Below, one piece after another: positions 35,278 through 46,914 of a stretch of DNA of 64,000 nt. Source of the stretch: Brienomyrus brachyistius (Eukaryota > Chordata > Actinopteri > Osteoglossiformes > Mormyridae); NCBI RefSeq assembly GCF_023856365.1, contig NC_064548.1, positions 21,314,461 to 21,378,460 of the forward strand. The letters are read 5' to 3'. A program made the position numbers and the translations under genes. Under the pieces are notes generated by a model. The model did no database searches and was not told the origin of the DNA. It saw nothing but the letters and a program-made list of their open reading frames with translations. Numbering within the stretch: position 1 is the first letter of the stretch; each line of letters opens with the position of its first letter.

Positions 35278-35550
35278 AGAAACACATGGGGTCTCCGGAA
35301 TGTCCCTGTACTACATAGAGTGTAGTGCTTCCATATCAAGGAAGACTCAATGTTTCTCTATTACTTAAAGCTTCCTAACTAGAGTATACTCAGTTTATCT
35401 GTACAAAACAATACTTATTGCTTTCAGACTGCAGGAGACTCAGTTGATTTGATCTACTACCTTATTTTTTATAAGGTAATCAGTATTTCTACACTATATA
35501 ATGACAAAATTCTATGAGCAGAAGGCGGGCACTACTTCCATGAGACTAAA

Positions 35551-35623
35551 CACCCCAGATGGGACTTGAACCCACAACCCTTGGCTTAGGAGGCCAATGC
35601 CTTATCCATTAGGCCACTGGGGC
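35551..35623 (-). tRNA. trnar-ccu: tRNA-Arg (CCU), class A1
   Basis: Copy 103, 8-IV unit 8. Confidence 0.94.
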
Positions 35624-35896
35624 AGAGACACAAGGAGCTTCCGGAATGTCCCTGTACTACATAGAGTGTAGTGGTTCCATATCAAGGAAGACTCAATGTT
35701 TCTCTATTACTTAACGCTTCCTAACTAGAGTATACTCTGTTTATCTGTACAAAACAATACTTATTGCTTTCAGACTGCAGGAGACTCAGTTGATTTGAAC
35801 TACTACCTTATTTTTTATAAGGTAATCAGTATTTCTGCACTATATAATGACAAAATTCTATAAGCTGAAGGCGGGCAGTACTTCCATGATACGAAA

Positions 35897-35969
35897 CACC
35901 CAAGATGGGACTTGAACCCACAATCCTTGGCTTAGGAGGCCAATGCCTTATCCATTAGGCCACTGGGGC
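35897..35969 (-). tRNA. trnar-ccu: tRNA-Arg (CCU), class A5
   Basis: Copy 104, start of the collapsed block 104-109. Confidence 0.78.
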
Positions 35970-36242
35970 AGAGACACAAGGAGTTTCCGGAATGTCCCTG
36001 TACTACATAGAGTGTAGTGGTTCCATATCAAGGAAGACTCAATGTTTCTCTATTACTTAACGCTTCCTAACTAGAGTATACTCAGTTTATCTGTACAAAA
36101 CAATACTTATTGCTTTCAGACTGCAGGAGACTCAGTTGATTTGATCTACTACCTTATTTTTTATAAGGTAATCAGTATTTCTGCACTATATAATGACAAA
36201 AGTCTATGAGCAGAAGGCGGGCACTACTTCCATGAGACGAAA

Positions 36243-36315
36243 CACCCCAGATGGGACTTGAACCCACAACCCTTGGCTTAGGAGGCCAATGCCTTATCCA
36301 TTAGGCCACTGAGGA
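36243..36315 (-). tRNA. trnar-ccu: tRNA-Arg (CCU)-like, A/B hybrid
   Basis: Copy 105. The 3' end is of class A (G70, GTTTC flank) and the 5' acceptor strand and leader are of class B (U1, U4), the opposite arrangement to copy 82. Two units (727 bp) are missing relative to intact blocks, placing the exchange inside the tRNA. Confidence 0.72.
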
Positions 36316-36588
36316 AGAGACACAATGGATCTCCGGAATGTCTCTGTACTAGATAGAGTTTAGTGGTTCCATATCAAGGAAGACTCAATGTTTCTCTACT
36401 ACATAATGCTTCCTAACTACAGTATACTCAGTTTTTCTGTACAAAACAATACTTATTGCTTTCAGACTGCAGGAGACTCAGTTGATTTGATCTACTACCT
36501 TATTTTTAATAAGGTAATCAGTATTTCTGCACTATATAATGACAAAATTCTATGAGCAGAAGGCGGGCACTACTTCCATGAGACGAAA

Positions 36589-36661
36589 CACCCCAGATGG
36601 GACTTGAACCCACAACCCTTGGCTTAGGAGGCCAATGCCTTATCCATTAGGCCACTGGGGC
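36589..36661 (-). tRNA. trnar-ccu: tRNA-Arg (CCU), class A1
   Basis: Copy 106, collapsed block. Confidence 0.94.
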
Positions 36662-36932
36662 AGAGACATAAGGAGCTTCCGGAATGTCCCTGTACTACAT
36701 AGAGTGTAGTGGTTCCATATCAAGGAAGACTCAATGTTTCTCTATTACTTAACGCTTCCTAACTAGAGTATACTCTGTTTATCTGTACAAAACAATACTT
36801 ATTGCTTTCAGACTGCAGGAGACTCAGTTGATTTGATCTACTACTTTATTTTTTATATGGCAATCAATATTTTTGGACTAATCTGGAGAATTTCTTTGAC
36901 GACAAGGCAAGCAGGACATGTATTACACAAAA

Positions 36933-37005
36933 CACTCCAGATGGGACTTGAACCCACAACCCTTGGCTTAGGAGGCCAATGCCTTATCCATTAGGCCACT
37001 GAGGA
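36933..37005 (-). tRNA. trnar-ccu: tRNA-Arg (CCU)-like, class B
   Basis: Copy 107, collapsed block. Confidence 0.74.
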
Positions 37006-37278
37006 AGAGACACAACGGATCTCCGGAATGTCTCTGTACTAGATAGAGTTTAGTGGTTCCATATCAAGGAAGACTCAATGTTTCTCTACTACATAATGCT
37101 TCCTAAATACAGTATACTCAGTTTATCTGTACAAAACAATACTTCGTTCTTTCAGACTGCAGGACACTGAGTTGATTTGAACTACTACCTTATTTTTTTT
37201 AAGGTAATCAATATTTCTGCACTATATAATGACAAAATTCTATGAGCAGAAGGCGGGCAGTACTTCCATGAGACGAAA

Positions 37279-37351
37279 CACCCCAGATGGGACTAGAACC
37301 CACAATCCTTGGCTTGGGAGGCCAATGCCTTATCCATTAGGCCACTGGGGC
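37279..37351 (-). tRNA. tRNA with CCC anticodon on an Arg body, class A3
   Basis: Copy 108, collapsed block. Confidence 0.8.
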
Positions 37352-37624
37352 AGAAACACATGGGGTCTCCGGAATGTCCCTGTACTACATAGAGTGTAGT
37401 GCTTCCATATCAAGGAAGACTCAATGTTTCTCTATTACTTAAAGCTTCCTAACTAGAGTATACTCAGTTTATCTGTACAAAACAATACTTATTGCTTTCA
37501 GACTGCAGGAGACTCAGTTGATTTGATCTACTACCTTATTTTTTATAAGGTAATCAGTATTTCTACACTATATAATGACAAAATTCTATGAGCAGAAGGC
37601 GGGCACTACTTCCATGAGACTAAA

Positions 37625-37697
37625 CACCCCAGATGGGACTTGAACCCACAACCCTTGGCTTAGGAGGCCAATGCCTTATCCATTAGGCCACTGGGGC
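37625..37697 (-). tRNA. trnar-ccu: tRNA-Arg (CCU), class A1
   Basis: Copy 109, collapsed block. Confidence 0.94.
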
Positions 37698-37970
37698 AGA
37701 GACACAAGGAGCTTCCGGAATGTCCCTGTACTACATAGAGTGTAGTGGTTCCATATCAAGGAAGACTCAATGTTTCTCTATTACTTAACGCTTCCTAACT
37801 AGAGTATACTCTGTTTATCTGTACAAAACAATACTTATTGCTTTCAGACTGCAGGAGACTCAGTTGATTTGAACTACTACCTTATTTTTTATAAGGTAAT
37901 CAGTATTTCTGCACTATATAATGACAAAATTCTATAAGCTGAAGGCGGGCAGTACTTCCATGATACGAAA

Positions 37971-38043
37971 CACCCAAGATGGGACTTGAACCCACAATCC
38001 TTGGCTTAGGAGGCCAATGCCTTATCCATTAGGCCACTGGGGC
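37971..38043 (-). tRNA. trnar-ccu: tRNA-Arg (CCU), class A5
   Basis: Copy 110; only 234 bp from the start of the next copy because of a linker deletion. Confidence 0.78.
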
Positions 38044-38204
38044 AGAGACACAAGGAGTTTCCGGAATGTCCCTGTACTACATAGAGTGTAGTGGTTCCAT
38101 ATCAAGGAAGACTCAATGTTTCTCTATTACTTAACGCTTCCTAACTAGAGTATACTCTGTTTATCTGTACAAAACAATACTTATTGCTTTCAGACTGCAG
38201 GAAA

Positions 38205-38277
38205 CACTCCAGATGGGACTTGAATCCACAACCCTTGGCTTAGGAGGCCAATGCCTTATCCATTAGGCCACTGAGGA
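38205..38277 (-). tRNA. trnar-ccu: tRNA-Arg (CCU)-like, class B2, terminator lost
   Basis: Copy 111. A deletion of about 110 bp fuses GACTGCAG of the linker to GAAACACTCC, so T4 after G73 is replaced by TTTC. Acceptor and B-box defects as in B2. Confidence 0.58.
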
Positions 38278-38550
38278 AGAGACACAACGGATCTCCGGAA
38301 TGTCTCTGTACTAGATAGAGTTTAGTGGTTCCATATCAAGGAAGACTCAATGTTTCTCTACTACATAATGCTTCCTAAATACAGTATACTCAGTTTATCT
38401 GTACAAAACAATACTTCGTTCTTTCAGACTGCAGGACACTGAGTTGATTTGAACTACTACCTTATTTTTTTTAAGGTAATCAATATTTCTGCACTATATA
38501 ATGACAAAATTCTATGAGCAGAAGGCGGGCAGTACTTCCATGAGACTAAA

Positions 38551-38623
38551 CACCCCAGATGGGACTAGAACCCACAATCCTTGGCTTAGGAGGCCAATGC
38601 CTTATCCATTAGGCCACTGGGGC
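38551..38623 (-). tRNA. trnar-ccu: tRNA-Arg (CCU)-like, class A4
   Basis: Copy 112. Confidence 0.74.
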
Positions 38624-38896
38624 AGAGACACATGGGGTCTCCGGAATGTCCCTGTACTACATAGAGTGTAGTGGTTCCATATCAAGGAAGACTCAATGTT
38701 TCTCTATTACTTAACGCTTCCTAACTAGAGTATACTCAGTTTATCTGTACAAAACAATACTTATTGCTTTCAGACTGCAGGAGACTCAGTTGATTTGATC
38801 TACTACCTTATTTTTTATAAGGTAATCAGTATTTCTACACTATATAATGACAAAATTCTATGAGCAGAAGGCGGGCACTACTTCCATGAGACTAAA

Positions 38897-38969
38897 CACC
38901 CCAGATGGGACTTGAACCCACAACCCTTGGCTTAGGAGGCCAATGCCTTATCCATTAGGCCACTGGGGC
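38897..38969 (-). tRNA. trnar-ccu: tRNA-Arg (CCU), class A1
   Basis: Copy 113. Confidence 0.94.
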
Positions 38970-39242
38970 AGAGACACAAGGAGCTTCCGGAATGTCCCTG
39001 TACTACATAGAGTGTAGTGGTTCCATATCAAGGAAGACTCAATGTTTCTCTATTACTTAACGCTTCCTAACTAGAGTATACTCTGTTTATCTGTACAAAA
39101 CAATACTTATTGCTTTCAGACTGCAGGAGACTCAGTTGATTTGAACTACTACCTTATTTTTTATAAGGTAATCAGTATTTCTGCACTATATAATGACAAA
39201 ATTCTATGAGTTGAAGGCGGGCAGTACTTCCATGATACGAAA

Positions 39243-39315
39243 CACCCAAGATGGGACTTGAACCCACAATCCTTGGCTTAGGAGGCCAATGCCTTATCCA
39301 TTAGGCCACTGGGGC
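39243..39315 (-). tRNA. trnar-ccu: tRNA-Arg (CCU), class A5
   Basis: Copy 114, 11-I unit 1; leader ACAACGAG. Confidence 0.78.
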
Positions 39316-39588
39316 AGAGACACAACGAGTTTCCGGAATGTCCCTGTACTACATAGAGTGTAGTGGTTCCATATCAAGGAAGACTCAATGTTTCTCTATT
39401 ACTTAACGCTTCCTAACTAGAGTATACTCAGTTTATCTGTACAAAACAATACTTATTGCTTTCAGACTGCAGGAGACTCAGTTGATTTGATCTACTACCT
39501 TATTTTTTATAAGGTAATCAGTATTTCTGCACTATATAATGACAAAATTCTATGAGCAGAAGGCGGGCACTACTTCCATGAGACGAAA

Positions 39589-39661
39589 CACCCCAGATGG
39601 GACTTGAACCCACAACCCTTGGCTTAGGAGGCCAATGCCTTATCCATTAGGCCACTGGGGC
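39589..39661 (-). tRNA. trnar-ccu: tRNA-Arg (CCU), class A1
   Basis: Copy 115, 11-I unit 2. Confidence 0.94.
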
Positions 39662-39970
39662 AGAGACACATGGGGTCTCCGGAATGTCCCTGTACTACAT
39701 AGAGTGTAGTGCTTCCATATCAAGGAAGACTCAATGTTTCTCTATTACTTAAAGCTTCCTAACTAGAGTATACTCAGTTTATCTGTACAAAACAATACTT
39801 ATTGCTTTCAAACTGCAGGAGACTCAGTTGATTTGATCTACTACCTTATTTTTTTTAAGGTAATCAATATTTCTGCACTATATAATGACAAAATTCTATG
39901 AGCAGAAGGCGGGCAGAGACACATGGGGTTCTGTACACTAAGTTCTGTACACTACTTCCATGAGAAGAAA

Positions 39971-40043
39971 CACCCCAGATAGGACTTGAACCCACAACCC
40001 TTGGCTTAGGAGGCCAATGCCTTATCCATTAGGCCACTGGGGC
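39971..40043 (-). tRNA. trnar-ccu: tRNA-Arg (CCU), class A1t
   Basis: Copy 116, 11-I unit 3; insertion at 39916-39951. Confidence 0.9.
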
Positions 40044-40314
40044 AGAAACTCAAGGGGTCTCCGGAATGTCCCTGTACTACATAGAGTGTAGTGGTTCCAT
40101 ATCAAGGAAGATTCAATGTTTCTCTATTACTTAACGCTTCCTAACTAGAGTATACTCAGTTTATCTGTACAAAACAATACTTATTGCTTTCAGACTGCAG
40201 GAGACTCAGTTGATTTGATCTACTACTTTATTTTTTATATGGCAATCAATATTTTTGGACTAATCTGGAGAATTTCTTTGACGACAAGGCAAGCAGGACA
40301 TGTATTACACAAAA

Positions 40315-40387
40315 CACTCCAGATGGGACTTGAACCCACAACCCTTGGCTTAGGAGGCCAATGCCTTATCCATTAGGCCACTGAGGA
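40315..40387 (-). tRNA. trnar-ccu: tRNA-Arg (CCU)-like, class B
   Basis: Copy 117, 11-I unit 4. Confidence 0.74.
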
Positions 40388-40660
40388 AGAGACACAATGG
40401 ATCTCCGGAATGTCTCTGTACTAGATAGAGTTTAGTGGTTCCATATCAAGGAAGACTCAATGTTTCTCTACTACATAATGCTTCCTAACTACAGTATACT
40501 CAGTTTTTCTGTACAAAACAATACTTATTGCTTTCAGACTGCAGGAGACTCAGTTGATTTGATCTACTACCTTATTTTTAATAAGGTAATCAGTATTTCT
40601 GCACTATATAATGACAAAATTCTATGAGCAGAAGGCGGGCACTACTTCCATGAGACGAAA

Positions 40661-40733
40661 CACCCCAGATGGGACTTGAACCCACAACCCTTGGCTTAGG
40701 AGGCCAATGCCTTATCCATTAGGCCACTGGGGC
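40661..40733 (-). tRNA. trnar-ccu: tRNA-Arg (CCU), class A1
   Basis: Copy 118, 11-I unit 5. Confidence 0.94.
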
Positions 40734-41004
40734 AGAGACATAAGGAGCTTCCGGAATGTCCCTGTACTACATAGAGTGTAGTGGTTCCATATCAAGGAAG
40801 ACTCAATGTTTCTCTATTACTTAACGCTTCCTAACTAGAGTATACTCTGTTTATCTGTACAAAACAATACTTATTGCTTTCAGACTGCAGGAGACTCAGT
40901 TGATTTGATCTACTACTTTATTTTTTATATGGCAATCAATATTTTTGGACTAATCTGGAGAATTTCTTTGACGACAAGGCAAGCAGGACATGTATTACAC
41001 AAAA

Positions 41005-41077
41005 CACTCCAGATGGGACTTGAACCCACAACCCTTGGCTTAGGAGGCCAATGCCTTATCCATTAGGCCACTGAGGA
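41005..41077 (-). tRNA. trnar-ccu: tRNA-Arg (CCU)-like, class B
   Basis: Copy 119, 11-I unit 6. Confidence 0.74.
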
Positions 41078-41350
41078 AGAGACACAACGGATCTCCGGAA
41101 TGTCTCTGTACTAGATAGAGTTTAGTGGTTCCATATCAAGGAAGACTCAATGTTTCTCTACTACATAATGCTTCCTAAATACAGTATACTCAGTTTATCT
41201 GTACAAAACAATACTTCGTTCTTTCAGACTGCAGGACACTGAGTTGATTTGAACTACTACCTTATTTTTTTTAAGGTAATCAATATTTCTGCACTATATA
41301 ATGACAAAATTCTATGAGCAGAAGGCAGGCAGTACTTCCATGAGACGAAA

Positions 41351-41423
41351 CACCCCAGATGGGACTAGAACCCACAATCCTTGGCTTGGGAGGCCAATGC
41401 CTTATCCATTAGGCCACTGGGGC
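41351..41423 (-). tRNA. tRNA with CCC anticodon on an Arg body, class A3
   Basis: Copy 120, 11-I unit 7; 3' linker has AAGGCAGGCAG. Confidence 0.8.
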
Positions 41424-41696
41424 AGAAACACATGGGGTCTCCGGAATGTCCCTGTACTACATAGAGTGTAGTGCTTCCATATCAAGGAAGACTCAATGTT
41501 TCTCTATTACTTAACGCTTCCTAACTAGAGTATACTCAGTTTATCTGTACAAAACAATACTTATTGCTTTCAGACTGCAGGAGACTCAGTTGATTTGATC
41601 TACTACCTTATTTTTTTTAAGGTAATCAATATTTCTGCACTATATAATGACAAAATTCTATGAGCAGAAGGCGGGCAGTACTTCCATGAGACGAAA

Positions 41697-41769
41697 CACC
41701 CCAGATGGGACTTGAACCCACAATCCTTGGCTTAGGAGGCCAATGCCTTATCCATTAGACCACTGGGGC
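41697..41769 (-). tRNA. trnar-ccu: tRNA-Arg (CCU), class A2 with C11U
   Basis: Copy 121, 11-I unit 8. C11U gives a U11-G24 wobble and still fits the A box (pyrimidine at 11). Confidence 0.9.
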
Positions 41770-42042
41770 AGAGACACAAGGAGTTTCCGGAATGTCCCTG
41801 TACTACATAGAGTGTAGTGGTTCCATATCAAGGAAGACTCAATGTTTCTCTATTACTTAACGCTTCCTAACTAGAGTATACTCAGTTTATCTGTACAAAA
41901 CAATACTTATTGCTTTCAGACTGCAGGAGACTCAGTTGATTTGATCTACTACCTCATTTTTTATAAGGTAATCAGTATTTCTGCACTATATAATGACAAA
42001 ATTCAATGAGCAGAAGGCGGGCACTACTTCCATGAGACGAAA

Positions 42043-42115
42043 CACCCCAGATGGGACTTGAACCCACAACCCTTGGCTTAGGAGGCCAATGCCTTATCCA
42101 TTAGGCCACTGGGGC
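42043..42115 (-). tRNA. trnar-ccu: tRNA-Arg (CCU), class A1
   Basis: Copy 122, 11-I unit 9. Confidence 0.94.
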
Positions 42116-42386
42116 AGAGACACAAGGAGCTTCCGGAATGTCCCTGTACTACATAGAGTGTAGTGGTTCCATATCAAGGAAGACTCAATGTTTCTCTATT
42201 ACTTAACGCTTCCTAACTAGAGTATACTCTGTTTATCTGTACAAAACAATACTTATTGCTTTCAGACTGCAGGAGACTCAGTTGATTTGATCTACTACTT
42301 TATTTTTTATATGGCAATCAATATTTTTGGACTAATCTGGAGAATTTCTTTGACGACAAGGCAAGCAGGACATGTATTACACAAAA

Positions 42387-42459
42387 CACTCCAGATGGGA
42401 CTTGAACCCACAACCCTTGGCTTAGGAGGCCAATGCCTTATCCATTAGGCCACTGAGGA
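42387..42459 (-). tRNA. trnar-ccu: tRNA-Arg (CCU)-like, class B
   Basis: Copy 123, 11-I unit 10; plain B where the 12-mers have B2. Confidence 0.74.
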
Positions 42460-42732
42460 AGAGACACAACGGATCTCCGGAATGTCTCTGTACTAGATAG
42501 AGTTTAGTGGTTCCATATCAAGGAAGACTCAATGTTTCTCTACTACATAATGCTTCCTAAATACAGTATACTCAGTTTATCTGTACAAAACAATACTTCG
42601 TTCTTTCAGACTGCAGGACACTGAGTTGATTTGAACTACTACCTTATTTTTTTTAAGGTAATCAATATTTCTGCACTATATAATGACAAAATTCTATGAG
42701 CAGAAGGCGGGCAGTACTTCCATGAGACTAAA

Positions 42733-42805
42733 CACCCAAGATGGGACTAGAACCCACAATCCTTGGCTTAGGAGGCCAATGCCTTATCCATTAGGCCACT
42801 GGGGC
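42733..42805 (-). tRNA. trnar-ccu: tRNA-Arg (CCU)-like, class A6
   Basis: Copy 124, 11-I unit 11. Confidence 0.66.
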
Positions 42806-43078
42806 AGAGACACATGGGGTCTCCGGAATGTCCCTGTACTACATAGAGTGTAGTGGTTCCATATCAAGGAAGACTCAATGTTTCTCTATTACTTAACGCT
42901 TCCTAACTAGAGTATACTCTGTTTATCTGTACAAAACAATACTTATTGCTTTCAGACTGCAGGAGACTCAGTTGATTTGAACTACTACCTTATTTTTTAT
43001 AAGGTAATCAGTATTTCTGCACTATATAATGACAAAATTCTATGAGTTGAAGGCGGGCAGTACTTCCATGATACGAAA

Positions 43079-43151
43079 CACCCAAGATGGGACTTGAACC
43101 CACAATCCTTGGCTTAGGAGGCCAATGCCTTATCCATTAGGCCACTGGGGC
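43079..43151 (-). tRNA. trnar-ccu: tRNA-Arg (CCU), class A5
   Basis: Copy 125, 11-II unit 1. Confidence 0.78.
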
Positions 43152-43424
43152 AGAGACACAACGAGTTTCCGGAATGTCCCTGTACTACATAGAGTGTAGT
43201 GGTTCCATATCAAGGAAGACTCAATGTTTCTCTATTACTTAACGCTTCCTAACTAGAGTATACTCAGTTTATCTGTACAAAACAATACTTATTGCTTTCA
43301 GACTGCAGGAGACTCAGTTGATTTGATCTACTACCTTATTTTTTATAAGGTAATCAGTATTTCTGCACTATATAATGACAAAATTCTATGAGCAGAAGGC
43401 GGGCACTACTTCCATGAGACGAAA

Positions 43425-43497
43425 CACCCCAGATGGGACTTGAACCCACAACCCTTGGCTTAGGAGGCCAATGCCTTATCCATTAGGCCACTGGGGC
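43425..43497 (-). tRNA. trnar-ccu: tRNA-Arg (CCU), class A1
   Basis: Copy 126, 11-II unit 2. Confidence 0.94.
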
Positions 43498-43806
43498 AGA
43501 GACACATGGGGTCTCCGGAATGTCCCTGTACTACATAGAGTGTAGTGCTTCCATATCAAGGAAGACTCAATGTTTCTCTATTACTTAAAGCTTCCTAACT
43601 AGAGTATACTCAGTTTATCTGTACAAAACAATACTTATTGCTTTCAAACTGCAGGAGACTCAGTTGATTTGATCTACTACCTTATTTTTTTTAAGGTAAT
43701 CAATATTTCTGCACTATATAATGACAAAATTCTATGAGCAGAAGGCGGGCAGAGACACATGGGGTTCTGTACACTAAGTTCTGTACACTACTTCCATGAG
43801 AAGAAA

Positions 43807-43879
43807 CACCCCAGATAGGACTTGAACCCACAACCCTTGGCTTAGGAGGCCAATGCCTTATCCATTAGGCCACTGGGGC
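43807..43879 (-). tRNA. trnar-ccu: tRNA-Arg (CCU), class A1t
   Basis: Copy 127, 11-II unit 3; insertion at 43752-43787. Confidence 0.9.
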
Positions 43880-44150
43880 AGAAACTCAAGGGGTCTCCGG
43901 AATGTCCCTGTACTACATAGAGTGTAGTGGTTCCATATCAAGGAAGATTCAATGTTTCTCTATTACTTAACGCTTCCTAACTAGAGTATACTCAGTTTAT
44001 CTGTACAAAACAATACTTATTGCTTTCAGACTGCAGGAGACTCAGTTGATTTGATCTACTACTTTATTTTTTATATGGCAATCAATATTTTTGGACTAAT
44101 CTGGAGAATTTCTTTGACGACAAGGCAAGCAGGACATGTATTACACAAAA

Positions 44151-44223
44151 CACTCCAGATGGGACTTGAACCCACAACCCTTGGCTTAGGAGGCCAATGC
44201 CTTATCCATTAGGCCACTGAGGA
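44151..44223 (-). tRNA. trnar-ccu: tRNA-Arg (CCU)-like, class B
   Basis: Copy 128, 11-II unit 4. Confidence 0.74.
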
Positions 44224-44496
44224 AGAGACACAATGGATCTCCGGAATGTCTCTGTACTAGATAGAGTTTAGTGGTTCCATATCAAGGAAGACTCAATGTT
44301 TCTCTACTACATAATGCTTCCTAACTACAGTATACTCAGTTTTTCTGTACAAAACAATACTTATTGCTTTCAGACTGCAGGAGACTCAGTTGATTTGATC
44401 TACTACCTTATTTTTAATAAGGTAATCAGTATTTCTGCACTATATAATGACAAAATTCTATGAGCAGAAGGCGGGCACTACTTCCATGAGACGAAA

Positions 44497-44569
44497 CACC
44501 CCAGATGGGACTTGAACCCACAACCCTTGGCTTAGGAGGCCAATGCCTTATCCATTAGGCCACTGGGGC
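44497..44569 (-). tRNA. trnar-ccu: tRNA-Arg (CCU), class A1
   Basis: Copy 129, 11-II unit 5. Confidence 0.94.
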
Positions 44570-44840
44570 AGAGACATAAGGAGCTTCCGGAATGTCCCTG
44601 TACTACATAGAGTGTAGTGGTTCCATATCAAGGAAGACTCAATGTTTCTCTATTACTTAACGCTTCCTAACTAGAGTATACTCTGTTTATCTGTACAAAA
44701 CAATACTTATTGCTTTCAGACTGCAGGAGACTCAGTTGATTTGATCTACTACTTTATTTTTTATATGGCAATCAATATTTTTGGACTAATCTGGAGAATT
44801 TCTTTGACGACAAGGCAAGCAGGACATGTATTACACAAAA

Positions 44841-44913
44841 CACTCCAGATGGGACTTGAACCCACAACCCTTGGCTTAGGAGGCCAATGCCTTATCCATT
44901 AGGCCACTGAGGA
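44841..44913 (-). tRNA. trnar-ccu: tRNA-Arg (CCU)-like, class B
   Basis: Copy 130, 11-II unit 6. Confidence 0.74.
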
Positions 44914-45186
44914 AGAGACACAACGGATCTCCGGAATGTCTCTGTACTAGATAGAGTTTAGTGGTTCCATATCAAGGAAGACTCAATGTTTCTCTACTAC
45001 ATAATGCTTCCTAAATACAGTATACTCAGTTTATCTGTACAAAACAATACTTCGTTCTTTCAGACTGCAGGACACTGAGTTGATTTGAACTACTACCTTA
45101 TTTTTTTTAAGGTAATCAATATTTCTGCACTATATAATGACAAAATTCTATGAGCAGAAGGCAGGCAGTACTTCCATGAGACGAAA

Positions 45187-45259
45187 CACCCCAGATGGGA
45201 CTAGAACCCACAATCCTTGGCTTGGGAGGCCAATGCCTTATCCATTAGGCCACTGGGGC
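45187..45259 (-). tRNA. tRNA with CCC anticodon on an Arg body, class A3
   Basis: Copy 131, 11-II unit 7. Confidence 0.8.
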
Positions 45260-45532
45260 AGAAACACATGGGGTCTCCGGAATGTCCCTGTACTACATAG
45301 AGTGTAGTGCTTCCATATCAAGGAAGACTCAATGTTTCTCTATTACTTAACGCTTCCTAACTAGAGTATACTCAGTTTATCTGTACAAAACAATACTTAT
45401 TGCTTTCAGACTGCAGGAGACTCAGTTGATTTGATCTACTACCTTATTTTTTTTAAGGTAATCAATATTTCTGCACTATATAATGACAAAATTCTATGAG
45501 CAGAAGGCGGGCAGTACTTCCATGAGACGAAA

Positions 45533-45605
45533 CACCCCAGATGGGACTTGAACCCACAATCCTTGGCTTAGGAGGCCAATGCCTTATCCATTAGACCACT
45601 GGGGC
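45533..45605 (-). tRNA. trnar-ccu: tRNA-Arg (CCU), class A2 with C11U
   Basis: Copy 132, 11-II unit 8; same private change as copy 121. Confidence 0.9.
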
Positions 45606-45878
45606 AGAGACACAAGGAGTTTCCGGAATGTCCCTGTACTACATAGAGTGTAGTGGTTCCATATCAAGGAAGACTCAATGTTTCTCTATTACTTAACGCT
45701 TCCTAACTAGAGTATACTCAGTTTATCTGTACAAAACAATACTTATTGCTTTCAGACTGCAGGAGACTCAGTTGATTTGATCTACTACCTCATTTTTTAT
45801 AAGGTAATCAGTATTTCTGCACTATATAATGACAAAATTCAATGAGCAGAAGGCGGGCACTACTTCCATGAGACGAAA

Positions 45879-45951
45879 CACCCCAGATGGGACTTGAACC
45901 CACAACCCTTGGCTTAGGAGGCCAATGCCTTATCCATTAGGCCACTGGGGC
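45879..45951 (-). tRNA. trnar-ccu: tRNA-Arg (CCU), class A1
   Basis: Copy 133, 11-II unit 9. Confidence 0.94.
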
Positions 45952-46222
45952 AGAGACACAAGGAGCTTCCGGAATGTCCCTGTACTACATAGAGTGTAGT
46001 GGTTCCATATCAAGGAAGACTCAATGTTTCTCTATTACTTAACGCTTCCTAACTAGAGTATACTCTGTTTATCTGTACAAAACAATACTTATTGCTTTCA
46101 GACTGCAGGAGACTCAGTTGATTTGATCTACTACTTTATTTTTTATATGGCAATCAATATTTTTGGACTAATCTGGAGAATTTCTTTGACGACAAGGCAA
46201 GCAGGACATGTATTACACAAAA

Positions 46223-46295
46223 CACTCCAGATGGGACTTGAACCCACAACCCTTGGCTTAGGAGGCCAATGCCTTATCCATTAGGCCACTGAGGA
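46223..46295 (-). tRNA. trnar-ccu: tRNA-Arg (CCU)-like, class B
   Basis: Copy 134, 11-II unit 10. Confidence 0.74.
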
Positions 46296-46568
46296 AGAGA
46301 CACAACGGATCTCCGGAATGTCTCTGTACTAGATAGAGTTTAGTGGTTCCATATCAAGGAAGACTCAATGTTTCTCTACTACATAATGCTTCCTAAATAC
46401 AGTATACTCAGTTTATCTGTACAAAACAATACTTCGTTCTTTCAGACTGCAGGACACTGAGTTGATTTGAACTACTACCTTATTTTTTTTAAGGTAATCA
46501 ATATTTCTGCACTATATAATGACAAAATTCTATGAGCAGAAGGCGGGCAGTACTTCCATGAGACTAAA

Positions 46569-46641
46569 CACCCAAGATGGGACTAGAACCCACAATCCTT
46601 GGCTTAGGAGGCCAATGCCTTATCCATTAGGCCACTGGGGC
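46569..46641 (-). tRNA. trnar-ccu: tRNA-Arg (CCU)-like, class A6
   Basis: Copy 135, 11-II unit 11. Confidence 0.66.
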
Positions 46642-46914
46642 AGAGACACATGGGGTCTCCGGAATGTCCCTGTACTACATAGAGTGTAGTGGTTCCATAT
46701 CAAGGAAGACTCAATGTTTCTCTATTACTTAACGCTTCCTAACTAGAGTATACTCTGTTTATCTGTACAAAACAATACTTAGTTCTTTCAGACTGCAGGA
46801 GACTCAGTTGATTTGAACTACTACCTTATTTTTTTTAAGGTAATCAATATTTCTGCACTATATAATGACAAAATTCTATGAGCAGAAGGCGGGCAGCACT
46901 TCCATGAGACGAAA

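Larger units (their letters stand above)
33097..35896 (-). repeat. Higher-order repeat 8-mer, block 8-IV
   Basis: A complete 2800-bp copy directly after block 12-IV, followed by a collapsed block that contains hybrid copy 105. Confidence 0.9.
39243..43078 (-). repeat. Higher-order repeat 11-mer, block 11-I
   Basis: A5-A1-A1t-B-A1-B-A3-A2-A1-B-A6, 3836 bp. It shares the rare C11U change and a GGCAGGCAG linker change with block 11-II. Confidence 0.88.
43079..46914 (-). repeat. Higher-order repeat 11-mer, block 11-II
   Basis: Second 3836-bp copy. The private changes shared with block 11-I point to a recent tandem duplication. Confidence 0.88.
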
